This document shows, piece by piece, positions 1 through 6,857 of a stretch of 21,242 nt of DNA (position 1 is its first letter; every line of letters begins with the position of its first letter). Origin of the DNA: Bacillota bacterium (lineage in GTDB: Bacteria > Bacillota > Clostridia > Christensenellales > SZUA-584); NCBI GenBank assembly GCA_023459495.1, contig JAEWTL010000130.1:1-21242 (forward strand), read 5' to 3'. The notes under the pieces were generated by a model, which was not told where the DNA came from, ran no database searches, and was given only the letters and a program-made list of their open reading frames with translations. A program made the translations under genes and the position numbers.

Positions 1-1
1 A

Positions 2-133
2 TACTATGTTAGCACGGTAGGCCTAAACAAGGAGAAGGTAAGCAAGTACATCAGAGAACAGCAAGATGAAGATATGAAGAACGATCAGGCAACAGCGAAG
101 GAGTATGTAGACCCTTTTAAGGGTTGCTGGTAA
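2..133 (+). CDS. tnpA: IS200/IS605-family transposase TnpA, C-terminal end only
   Basis: An open frame enters from the left edge and gives 43 residues before TAA at 131-133. It begins YYVSTVGLNKEKVSKYI and ends KEYVDPFKGCW. The 'STVG-N-x-x-x-x-x-KYI' helix and the terminal 'DPFKG' are what I know from the ends of Y1 (single-tyrosine HUH) transposases of the IS200/IS605 type, which move as single-stranded DNA. The catalytic HUH and tyrosine lie outside the window, so activity cannot be judged. The last codons (111-124) also form the first of a series of hairpins, so the coding end merges into the element's right end. The family call rests on a short C-terminus only. Confidence 0.72.
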   Translation, partial: YYVSTVGLNKEKVSKYIREQQDEDMKNDQATAKEYVDPFKGCW

Positions 134-231
134 CAGGCTCCACGCGGTTGGCGGAACTGTAATATGCCTTTAGGCATTGCTGGTAAGAGGCCCTTATAGG
201 GCTCCAATAAAGATCACCCCTTGAAGGGGTG
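111..231 (+). repeat. Four-hairpin array with a repeated 15-base module
   Basis: Four short hairpins are visible: 111-124 (ACCCT/AGGGT, loop TTTA), 164-177 (ATGCC/GGCAT, loop TTTA), 190-202 (GCCCT/AGGGC) and 215-231 (CACCCC/GGGGTG, loop TTGAA). The first and second are each followed by a near-identical module: TTGCTGGTAACAGGC at 124-138 and TTGCTGGTAAGAGGC at 177-191, 14 of 15 bases equal. The first module contains the stop codon of the transposase. This resembles the REP-like palindromes that accompany some Y1 transposases. It is probably the recognition region of the element's right end. Confidence 0.7.
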
Positions 232-363
232 GATGATTATACCAGATTTTATATCTGCTTGCCTGAAATTTTACGATTATTTTTCAAAAATATTAACTTT
301 GTTACAACTTGTCCGCATTTTTGTAGTAAAATGTATACAAATCACCGAAAAGGAGAGGCGCAT

Positions 364-1023
364 ATGATTAAGATACTGATTGTGGAAGACGAGCAGCCCA
401 TATCGAACCTGCTCCAAATGAAGCTTACCAGACAGGGATATGAATGCGAGTGTGCCTTTGACGGCAAAACGGCAGCTGATATGATTGAGCGCAGCCGATA
501 TGACCTTATCCTTTTAGACGTTATGATTCCGGTTTTCAGCGGGTTTGATTTGATGGAATATATTCGCCCGATGAATATACCTGTAATATTTCTGACAGCC
601 CGTGGTGATGTCAACGATAAAGTGCAGGGGCTTAAGCTGGGAGCTGAAGATTATATCGTTAAGCCCTTCGAGATGGTGGAACTGGTGGCTCGAATCGAAG
701 TTGTGCTGCGCCGCTATAACAAGGGAAAGGATCTGATACGGATTGAAGATGTGGTCATCAACGTGGTAGCCAGGGAGGTGACTAAACAGGGGCAGCATAT
801 CGATTTGACGATAAAGGAATTTGACCTGCTTGTTCTGCTTGCACAGAACAAGAATATCGCGCTGTTTCGGGAAACATTGTTTGCACGCGTATGGGGAGAG
901 GACTTCTTTGGTGAAACGCGTACACTGGATTCCCACATTCAGCGTATCAGACGCAAGCTTGGATGGGAGGACCGCATTAAAACAGTCTATAAGGTGGGTT
1001 ACCGGTTGGATGTGCCGATATGA
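364..1023 (+). CDS. OmpR/PhoB-family response regulator
   Basis: DNA-binding half of a two-component system. The 219-residue protein has a receiver domain (about 1-115) with acidic pocket E8/D9, phospho-acceptor D52 in LILLDVMIP, switch T78 and conserved K100 in the KPF motif. A winged-helix domain follows (about 125-219) with the usual ending TVYKVGYRLD. The reading frame is open upstream to 229, but the start at 364 is preferred: it has AAGGAGAGG just upstream and gives a normal receiver N-terminus (MIKILIVEDE). Its stop overlaps the kinase start by four bases, so the two are translationally coupled. The target genes are unknown; its own operon and vanY nearby are natural candidates. Confidence 0.93.
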   Translation: MIKILIVEDEQPISNLLQMKLTRQGYECECAFDGKTAADMIERSRYDLILLDVMIPVFSGFDLMEYIRPMNIPVIFLTARGDVNDKVQGLKLGAEDYIVKPFEMVELVARIEVVLRRYNKGKDLIRIEDVVINVVAREVTKQGQHIDLTIKEFDLLVLLAQNKNIALFRETLFARVWGEDFFGETRTLDSHIQRIRRKLGWEDRIKTVYKVGYRLDVPI

Positions 1024-2450
1024 AATTTTCGTTTAAAGTTCTGATATGTACAACGCTGGTAATCGCAGTTGTCTGTTCAGTCGGGAGCTATGCGCTGGTA
1101 GATACCTCGTTCAGGTCTGATATCGATCGTGAAGTAGTAAGAGGACTCGACGCATACCAGTTAGTCCGCTTCGCTTTCGGATCAAACCTTGTAAGTGCAG
1201 AAATACAGTACAGCAGCGTGACAAATGAAATGATGGGGACCATCATCCAGCAGACCGCACAGGCGGCCGGAGGTCAAAGCATTGCGGTTTACAACGATGC
1301 CGGACGCCGCCTTGCATCCGCGCCTGTCCAATGGAGTTTTTCTATACCTGTTACTGACATCAGCGAGAATGAACAGCATTATCAGATTACCAGCAGCTCA
1401 CAAACATACGCACTTGAAATTGCAGGCAGTCTTGTCTACGACGATCGGCAATATTTTCTGGTGCTTTCGAGGGATGTCACAGATATTTTTGATAAGAAAG
1501 AGGATTTAATCCGCTTTTTCATATATCTCGATTTGATTATGATTATGGCAGGCGCACTGCTGATGTCCGGAATATCCTATTTTCTGACCAGACCCATCAG
1601 ACAGCTGAAAAGGTCGGCCGTGCGGATTGCGGCTGGCCGGTATCATGAGAGGGCAACCGTACGATCCAAAGACGAGATCGGAGACATGGCCAATAGCTTC
1701 AACAATATGGCTTCGGCTGTGGAGCAGAACGTGGCAGACTTGAAGCGGCATGCGCGGCAACAGGAGGATTTCGTTGCAAACTTTTCTCATGAGCTGAAGA
1801 CGCCGCTGACATCGATCATCGGTTACGCGGATATGCTGCGTTCGGAGAAACTGGACTCGGAAGACGCCTTCAAAGCAGCCTCGTTTATATTCAGCGAAGG
1901 TAAAAGACTGGAAGTAATGTCTCTGAAGCTTATGGATATCATTGTGCTGGAGCATCAGAGCTTTTCACTCAAGCGGATCGCCGTATTGCCGCTGCTCGAG
2001 CGTACAGTTGAGGTGATGACGCCGCTGCTGGCACAGTCCGCCATGATGATCGAGATGGAGGCAGAAGAACAGATCGTATCCGCCGAGCCCGATCTATTGA
2101 TGACCCTGCTGATCAATCTGATTGACAATGGGCGCAAAGCTTCGGAAGGCGGAAAGGTTATCCTTACTGGCAAAAAAGACGGGAGATTGTATCGTATAGC
2201 GGTACGAGACTTTGGCCGGGGCATTCCGCAGCAAGAGATTCGCCGGATTAAGGAAGCGTTTTATATGGTGGACAAATCAAGGGCAAGGGCTCAACACGGT
2301 GCCGGCCTTGGCCTGTCGATCGCAGAACGTATCGCGGTAATCCATGGGTCGTCGCTTGCTTTTGAAAGTACAGTGGGAGAGGGAACGACGGTGTCATTCG
2401 CTGTCCGGGCGGTAGCCGAAAATGACAGGAAAGGTGAGGATGAAAATTGA
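1020..2450 (+). CDS. Membrane sensor histidine kinase
   Basis: Partner of the upstream regulator, 476 residues. Order: transmembrane helix (about 5-27), extracytoplasmic sensor region of about 135 residues without a recognised fold, second helix (about 165-188), HAMP linker (about 189-240), dimerisation/phosphoacceptor domain with H257 in FSHELKTPLTS, and an ATPase domain with N370 in NLIDNG, the G1 box DFGRGIP and the G2 box GAGLGLS. All catalytic boxes look intact. The ligand cannot be read from the sequence. The next gene starts inside its stop codon, which suggests that the exported protein belongs to the signalling unit. The VanY gene beyond suggests, but does not prove, an envelope-related signal. 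Confidence 0.93.
   Translation: MKFSFKVLICTTLVIAVVCSVGSYALVDTSFRSDIDREVVRGLDAYQLVRFAFGSNLVSAEIQYSSVTNEMMGTIIQQTAQAAGGQSIAVYNDAGRRLASAPVQWSFSIPVTDISENEQHYQITSSSQTYALEIAGSLVYDDRQYFLVLSRDVTDIFDKKEDLIRFFIYLDLIMIMAGALLMSGISYFLTRPIRQLKRSAVRIAAGRYHERATVRSKDEIGDMANSFNNMASAVEQNVADLKRHARQQEDFVANFSHELKTPLTSIIGYADMLRSEKLDSEDAFKAASFIFSEGKRLEVMSLKLMDIIVLEHQSFSLKRIAVLPLLERTVEVMTPLLAQSAMMIEMEAEEQIVSAEPDLLMTLLINLIDNGRKASEGGKVILTGKKDGRLYRIAVRDFGRGIPQQEIRRIKEAFYMVDKSRARAQHGAGLGLSIAERIAVIHGSSLAFESTVGEGTTVSFAVRAVAENDRKGEDEN
2432..2439 (+). promoter_or_regulatory. Ribosome binding site that fixes a TTG start
   Basis: AGGTGAGG lies 7 bases before TTG at 2447. An ATG at 2440 is in a different frame that closes after about 40 codons, so TTG is the working start of the next gene. 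Confidence 0.65.
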
Positions 2451-3274
2451 GGCGGGGCTTGACGTATCTATTCTGGAGTCTCCTTATGGCAGCGTTCGTA
2501 TTTGCCAGTGTGACAATACCGGTCGCTTTGGCGCAAGCGCGGGAGAGGGAAGTCGTCAATAAGGTCGTCGTTGTACAATCGGGTGAAACAGAACAGCTTT
2601 ATATAAAGCAGTCGATCTCTTTTGATGATCAGGTGGAAGCTTTTGCGATTGCCGATTTGAATACAAAGGTTCCGCGCAATGCTTATCCGGCTGAGTTATC
2701 TGTAGAGCGAATTTTGGAAAAAGCCAACGATTTTTTAACGGTCTTTTTAGAGCCCTTCCGAGAGGAATACAAGGAACTTGCTTACCCTTCGATGCCCACG
2801 ATTGAAACGATATTGACCCATGCAGTTGCTGATGCTGTTCTTTACGAAAGCCCAAGCGGCTCAGGGAAGGTAGCCTATTGGCAGATTAATTATAGCTGGG
2901 ATTATGCATCAACGGGGGAGTTTAAAGAGGAAACCTGGCCAATTTACTATATGGAAATTGAATGCGATACGTGGACAGGAAACTTATTCTCAGTCGAGTA
3001 TTCATATTACCCGTTCGTATGTTTCAGCGATCCCTGTGGTGTTGAGGCCTTTGTTAAAGCGTCAGGTATAGATGTGGAACTTGAAGCTTCTATGCCATAT
3101 GAGTACAACCCTGAACTGGCTCAGGAAAGCAGCAGCTATGTATTTGCGGACGACTGGAAAATGAGCCTTTGTTACGCGTTAAAGGATGTCTCCTTCAGCG
3201 TTGCAAAATCCATGTTTCATCCCGGAGAAGGGCGGGATAGGATTCAATTTGTTCCCAATGGACTAATAAATTAA
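2447..3274 (+). CDS. Exported protein of unknown function in the two-component operon
   Basis: I do not recognise this 275-residue protein. It has a clear export signal: MRRG, a hydrophobic stretch (about 5-26) and a possible signal-peptidase site after A29 (ALA-QA). The mature part is acidic and rich in aromatic residues (for example YWQINYSWDY), with Cys pairs near the middle, and looks like a soluble extracellular domain. It starts at TTG with a good ribosome site and overlaps the kinase stop by four bases, so it is made together with the regulator and kinase. By analogy with three-gene signalling operons it could act as an extracellular accessory or sensor for the kinase. That role is inference from position only. 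Confidence 0.8.
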   Translation: MRRGLTYLFWSLLMAAFVFASVTIPVALAQAREREVVNKVVVVQSGETEQLYIKQSISFDDQVEAFAIADLNTKVPRNAYPAELSVERILEKANDFLTVFLEPFREEYKELAYPSMPTIETILTHAVADAVLYESPSGSGKVAYWQINYSWDYASTGEFKEETWPIYYMEIECDTWTGNLFSVEYSYYPFVCFSDPCGVEAFVKASGIDVELEASMPYEYNPELAQESSSYVFADDWKMSLCYALKDVSFSVAKSMFHPGEGRDRIQFVPNGLIN

Positions 3275-3316
3275 ATAAAAAAATACATTTTGTACGCATT
3301 TCGTGTAAATCTCTAT

Positions 3317-3356
3317 GACATCGTTTTTCTAAGATAAGTGAAACCGATGTCTTTTT
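3317..3356 (+). terminator. Rho-independent terminator after the two-component operon
   Basis: GACATCG at 3317-3323 pairs with CGATGTC at 3345-3351, extended by TTT/AAA pairs, and is followed by a run of five T. It lies between the exported protein gene and vanY. If vanY is transcribed from a promoter upstream of it, this would instead act as a leader attenuator. Confidence 0.6.
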
Positions 3357-3394
3357 GCAGTAAATCACGATACTGATTGGGGTGTAGCGTACAA

Positions 3395-4252
3395 ATGAGC
3401 TATCAATTTCCGGCGGCGAAAAAGTACAGGCACAGGCGGCGGTGGGTCTTTAAGAAGAATGCGCCTGTAAAATGGGTGGTTGCAATACTTCTGCTTGCTG
3501 CAGTTGCAACATCTGTAGTTCTTATCGTCAATGGGCATACAAAAGGAATTACACAGGTTGCGGACGCTGACATGGTTTATGCTGCACCGCAAGTGGAATC
3601 CCCCGAGACAATGGTCAGCATTATCACTGCTGAAACCCCGCAGCCCACTTTCAGCAAAAAACTAGCCGCAGGATATCTCGCTTTGGTCAATTTTGAGCAT
3701 CCGGTGATATCTGAGGAACGGCCCAACGGGCTTGTGACGATGGGAACCTTGTTTGACGATGATCTGGTATTGGCGAATCCGGATGGATCAATCAACCAGG
3801 TTGCGGGAGAAGCGGCCAAAGCGATGTTTCAGGCTGCAAAAGAGGAAGGAATTGGGGATTACATCATAACCAGCGCATACCGCTCTATATCGTATCAGGA
3901 GACGCTGTTTCAAGAAAGATTGAAACAGGAGCCGGGTTACGCCGATGACCCGTTTGCCAATCCTGTTCGGGTCGTACCGGGAAAGTGCAGCGAACATACT
4001 ACGGGACTGGCAATCGATATTCTTGCGGAGAATTACAGGGAAGCAGACGACGGATACGCTGATTCTGCGGAAGGAAAATGGCTGCAGGAAAACGCATGCC
4101 GAATCGGCTTCATACTGCGCTATCCCAAAGATAAAGAGCATATCACCGGAGTGATATATGAGCCGTGGCATTACCGCTATGTTGGTGTTGAGGCAGCCAC
4201 GGAGATGTACGAACTGGGGCTGTGTCTGGAGGAATATGTGTACGTACCATAG
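3395..4252 (+). CDS. vanY: VanY-type D-alanyl-D-alanine carboxypeptidase (peptidase M15B)
   Basis: Zinc peptidase that trims the terminal D-Ala from peptidoglycan stem peptides outside the membrane. The 285-residue protein has a basic N-terminus (KKYRHRRRW), one membrane anchor (about 25-48), a linker and the M15B domain. The domain shows the SAYRS segment, the first zinc site SEHTTGLAID (His and Asp ligands) and the closing EPWHYRY site with the general base and last His. Start 3395 (ATG, with GGGGTG upstream) is preferred over an in-frame TTG at 3377. Relatives occur both in vancomycin-resistance clusters and as ordinary wall-trimming enzymes. No vanH/A/X genes are present, so a resistance role is not supported. 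Confidence 0.88.
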   Translation: MSYQFPAAKKYRHRRRWVFKKNAPVKWVVAILLLAAVATSVVLIVNGHTKGITQVADADMVYAAPQVESPETMVSIITAETPQPTFSKKLAAGYLALVNFEHPVISEERPNGLVTMGTLFDDDLVLANPDGSINQVAGEAAKAMFQAAKEEGIGDYIITSAYRSISYQETLFQERLKQEPGYADDPFANPVRVVPGKCSEHTTGLAIDILAENYREADDGYADSAEGKWLQENACRIGFILRYPKDKEHITGVIYEPWHYRYVGVEAATEMYELGLCLEEYVYVP

Positions 4253-4274
4253 CGGCTTAAGCCGATAAGGTATT

Positions 4275-4321
4275 GGCCGGCAGCTGTCAATCGGGAACGA
4301 GCAGCGCACCGGCCCTTTTTA
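4275..4321 (+). terminator. Rho-independent terminator after vanY
   Basis: GGCCGG at 4275-4280 pairs with CCGGCC at 4309-4314. The stem can extend inward (CAGC with GCTG, allowing a bulge), and T residues at 4316-4321 follow. Confidence 0.7.
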
Positions 4322-4370
4322 TCCCAGTACGAATTTTTACCCGCGGCTGAAGATATAATAGAAATCGTTA

Positions 4371-4399
4371 TTTACAGAACAAATGTTCTATTATATAAT
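4371..4399 (+). promoter_or_regulatory. Sigma-A-type promoter for the DNA-repair pair
   Basis: TTTACA (4371-4376), a spacer of 17 bases, then TATAAT (4394-4399), 18 bases before the start codon at 4418. The transcript would have a very short leader. The spacer contains the LexA-type box described separately. Confidence 0.75.
4377..4388 (+). promoter_or_regulatory. LexA (DinR) operator, SOS box
   Basis: GAACAAATGTTC fits the Gram-positive LexA consensus GAAC-RNRY-GTTC at every position. It fills the space between the -35 and -10 boxes, where a bound repressor would block RNA polymerase. This predicts that the radical SAM gene and its partner are switched on by DNA damage. No other copy of the box was noticed in the window. 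Confidence 0.75.
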
Positions 4400-4404
4400 T
4401 GGCT

Positions 4405-4409
4405 GGAGG
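4405..4409 (+). promoter_or_regulatory. Ribosome binding site that selects the GTG start at 4418
   Basis: GGAGG lies 8 bases before GTG at 4418. An in-frame GTG at 4409 overlaps this site and is therefore unlikely to be used. Confidence 0.65.
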
Positions 4410-4417
4410 TGTGGGCA

Positions 4418-5746
4418 GTGGATATATTCGATAAATTGCGTATTCTGACCGACGCGGCGAAATATGACGTCGCCTGTACATCCAGCGGGGTAAATAAAAA
4501 AGCAACTCCCGGCGGTATTGGCAGCGCGGCTTCCTATGGAATCTGCCATAGCTTTTCCGGCGATGGCCGGTGCATTTCCCTTTTGAAGGTACTGATGACC
4601 AATGTATGCGTTTATGACTGCGCATACTGCATTAACCGTAAAACCAACGATACGCCCCGCGCTTTGTTTGAACCGCACGAGCTGGCGGAGCTCACGATTG
4701 CGTTCTATCGGCGAAATTACATCGAAGGTCTGTTTTTAAGCTCCGGGGTGATCAGGAATCCGGATCATACTGTTGAGCGCATGATCGAGACGCTGCGGCT
4801 GCTGAGAGAGAAATACCGGTTTTGCGGGTATATCCATGCCAAAGCCATTCCTGGTGCAGATAAGGCGCTCATCGCGCAGCTGGGGCTTCTGGCTGACCGC
4901 ATGAGCGTCAATATTGAGCTGCCCTCGCAGGACAGCCTGCGTCTGCTAGCGCCTGATAAAACCAAAACATCAATTTTAAAACCCATGGGATTTATCCGCG
5001 AGCGGATTGATGAAAACAAAAATGAGCTGGCCATATATCGGCAAGCCCGGCGGTTTGTTCCGGCGGGCCAGAGCACCCAAATGATTGTCGGCGCGTCGGG
5101 GGAAAATGATCTAAAGATACTGAACCTTACGGAAAATCTGTATAACCGATATCGACTGAAACGTGTGTTCTTTTCCGCATATATTCCCACAGTCGAACAC
5201 TCGCTGCTGCCTTCTGTCGACACAAAGCCACCATTGCTGCGTGAACACAGGCTGTATCAGGCGGATTGGCTGTTACGTTTTTACGGATTCAGCGCGGGAG
5301 AACTGCTCGATGATGCCAACCCAAATTTCAATCCGTATCTTGACCCAAAGTGCAACTGGGCGCTGCACCACCCCGAGTGCTTTCCGGTGGAGGTCAACCG
5401 CGCGCCTTATCAGACGCTGCTGCGCGTTCCGGGAATTGGGGTGCGCAGCGCTCAACGAATCGTGACCGCACGAAGGATGGGCAGTCTCAGCTTCTTTGAT
5501 TTAAAGAGGCTGGGTGCTGTACTGAAACGGGCGCAATACTTTATTACCTGCTCTGGCAAGCGTCCGGACGGGCTGGATACCGCAGAGGATACATTGCTGT
5601 CAGCACTGCTATCCGAACAGGCACGGGGACGGCTGGAGCAGCCGCACGCTGCTTTAGATGCAGGGAGGCCGCAGCAGCTTACGTTGTTCGATACCCCGGC
5701 GATTGCAAAGGAGGAGCTGCAGAAATGCCTGACCGGCGAGCTGTGA
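4418..5746 (+). CDS. Putative DNA modification/repair radical SAM protein
   Basis: The 442-residue protein belongs to the radical SAM family linked with uracil-DNA glycosylase-like partners (I know it as TIGR03916; not searched here). The cluster motif CVYDCAYC (three Cys, spacing 3 and 2) binds the 4Fe-4S cluster that cleaves S-adenosylmethionine. Near the C-terminus a helix-hairpin-helix segment (LLRVPGIGVRSAQRIV) points to DNA contact, followed by a linker and tail. The N-terminus MDIFDKLRILTDAAKYDVAC is typical. The reaction and substrate are not established. It overlaps the next gene by 22 bases, and its promoter carries a LexA box, both of which fit a role in damaged-DNA repair. Confidence 0.87.
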   Translation: MDIFDKLRILTDAAKYDVACTSSGVNKKATPGGIGSAASYGICHSFSGDGRCISLLKVLMTNVCVYDCAYCINRKTNDTPRALFEPHELAELTIAFYRRNYIEGLFLSSGVIRNPDHTVERMIETLRLLREKYRFCGYIHAKAIPGADKALIAQLGLLADRMSVNIELPSQDSLRLLAPDKTKTSILKPMGFIRERIDENKNELAIYRQARRFVPAGQSTQMIVGASGENDLKILNLTENLYNRYRLKRVFFSAYIPTVEHSLLPSVDTKPPLLREHRLYQADWLLRFYGFSAGELLDDANPNFNPYLDPKCNWALHHPECFPVEVNRAPYQTLLRVPGIGVRSAQRIVTARRMGSLSFFDLKRLGAVLKRAQYFITCSGKRPDGLDTAEDTLLSALLSEQARGRLEQPHAALDAGRPQQLTLFDTPAIAKEELQKCLTGEL

Positions 5747-6579
5747 CACCAGACAACGCACGCACCATTATGTCGGTATATGCCTATGACGGCAGCTTTG
5801 ATGGGCTGCTGTGCTGTGTATTTGAGAGCTACCAATATAACGAAATGCCTGTGGATGTTTTGTCCGAGGAACTGATGACACCTGGCCTGCTGCCCGTCAA
5901 AGCCATATCAACTTGTCCTGAACATGCGCAAAGAGTCAGGCGTGCAATCCCGAAGAAGATGGGGGCAAGGGCATATGAATTTATTCGCAATGCCTTTTTA
6001 ACCTGCTGTCCCCAAAAAGAGATAAACATGCTGCGGTTCATTCGTATGGGCTTCAGGCGAGGCCCTGCGGTAATGGATTGCCTGACGGAGGAGGCTGTTC
6101 ATACGCTTTTTATGGCGGTCAACCATCTGAACCGCGAAGTAAACCACTACCTGGGGTTCATCCGATTCTCTGATTCCGGCGGAGTACTGACATCACAGAT
6201 CGAACCCAAAAACATTGTGCTTCCGCTGATGGCCCGCCACTTTGCCGAGCGGTATCCAAACGAACGGTTCCTGATCTTTGACAAGACGCATGGTCTGGCG
6301 CTGCTTCATCAGGACCATGCAGTTAAACTGTTCAGCGCCGAAGAGTTTTATCAGCCCCGCCCCGGAGCGGAGGAAGCAAAGTTTCGTGCGCTTTGGAAGC
6401 TGTTTTATGACACGATTGAAATTAAGGAGCGGCATAACCCGCGATGCCGGATGAACCACATGCCCAAACGGTTTTGGCACTGCATGACGGAGTTTTCAAA
6501 GGAAATATACGACGAAACGGATATCGCGGTACGTGCGTTGCCACCTGCGGCGGAGGAAATTCCATATCAATCTTTATAG
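5725..6579 (+). CDS. Putative DNA-metabolism protein, partner of the radical SAM protein (DUF4130 type)
   Basis: 284 residues. After a short lead it opens SVYAYDGSFDGLLCCVFESY, the signature start of the family I know as TIGR03915 (DUF4130), which is found next to, or fused with, uracil-DNA glycosylase-like domains and beside the radical SAM gene seen here. The middle contains GFIRFSDSGG and an aromatic, basic stretch, but no catalytic motif that I can name. AGGAGG at about 5709-5714 supports the start at 5725 inside the preceding gene. The alternative ATG at 5770 lacks a ribosome site. The biochemical role is unknown; coupling and the shared SOS-type promoter suggest that both proteins act on the same lesion or modification. 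Confidence 0.85.
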   Translation: MPDRRAVTPDNARTIMSVYAYDGSFDGLLCCVFESYQYNEMPVDVLSEELMTPGLLPVKAISTCPEHAQRVRRAIPKKMGARAYEFIRNAFLTCCPQKEINMLRFIRMGFRRGPAVMDCLTEEAVHTLFMAVNHLNREVNHYLGFIRFSDSGGVLTSQIEPKNIVLPLMARHFAERYPNERFLIFDKTHGLALLHQDHAVKLFSAEEFYQPRPGAEEAKFRALWKLFYDTIEIKERHNPRCRMNHMPKRFWHCMTEFSKEIYDETDIAVRALPPAAEEIPYQSL

Positions 6580-6689
6580 TACGACTCTGTAGTTGGTTTA
6601 CGGATGAGCTTACAGGAATATCTTCAATTCCGAATACATTGAAAGTACAAAACGGACCGTTCTTTGTTAAAAAAATTCCACATATAAGA

Positions 6690-6718
6690 TTGCCTTTTTA
6701 CGCATTTCGTATTATAAT
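6690..6718 (+). promoter_or_regulatory. Promoter of the decarboxylase operon
   Basis: TTGCCT (6690-6695), 17-base spacer, TATAAT (6713-6718). It is 140 bases before oadA, leaving a long leader. The spacer holds TACGCATTTCGT (6699-6710), also found upstream of vanY. The rest of 6580-6857 shows no gene and no convincing terminator for the preceding operon. Confidence 0.7.
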
Positions 6719-6775
6719 ATCTCACAATGGGGAATTTTTTGATTAGGCTGCTTGCGGTAATAGACTTGGTGGTTT

Positions 6776-6807
6776 ATAGGGTAGGGAGCTTAACGTTTCC
6801 GCCCTAT
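6776..6807 (+). promoter_or_regulatory. Possible leader hairpin upstream of oadA
   Basis: ATAGGG (6776-6781) pairs with CCCTAT (6802-6807), with weak extra pairing inside the 20-base loop. There is no T run, so it is not a terminator. I cannot match it to a known riboswitch. Confidence 0.3.
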
Positions 6808-6857
6808 TAATTTATAAAATATTGCACAGACTTTATGAGGGAGGCGGACAAAAAAGG

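Larger units (their letters stand above)
1..240 (+). mobile_element. Right end of an IS200/IS605-type element
   Basis: The transposase tail is followed by about 100 non-coding bases with closely spaced short hairpins, as expected for IS200/IS605 elements, whose ends are recognised as folded single strands rather than as terminal inverted repeats. The exact end cannot be fixed without an empty site. The last hairpin closes at 231 and chromosomal-looking AT-rich sequence follows, so about 232-240 is a guess. No target duplication is expected for this family. Confidence 0.6.

Noticed and set aside
111..231. CRISPR array
   Set aside because: The repeats are two near copies of a 15-base module with hairpins of different sequence. 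There are no regular spacers and no cas genes.
229..363. Upstream extension of the response regulator
   Set aside because: It would add 45 residues unlike any receiver domain. The ATG at 364 has a strong ribosome site and begins directly with the conserved first strand.
3395..4252. Vancomycin resistance cluster suggested by VanY plus a two-component system
   Set aside because: No vanH, ligase or vanX gene is present, and the kinase and regulator show only general family features. Ordinary cell-wall trimming explains VanY.
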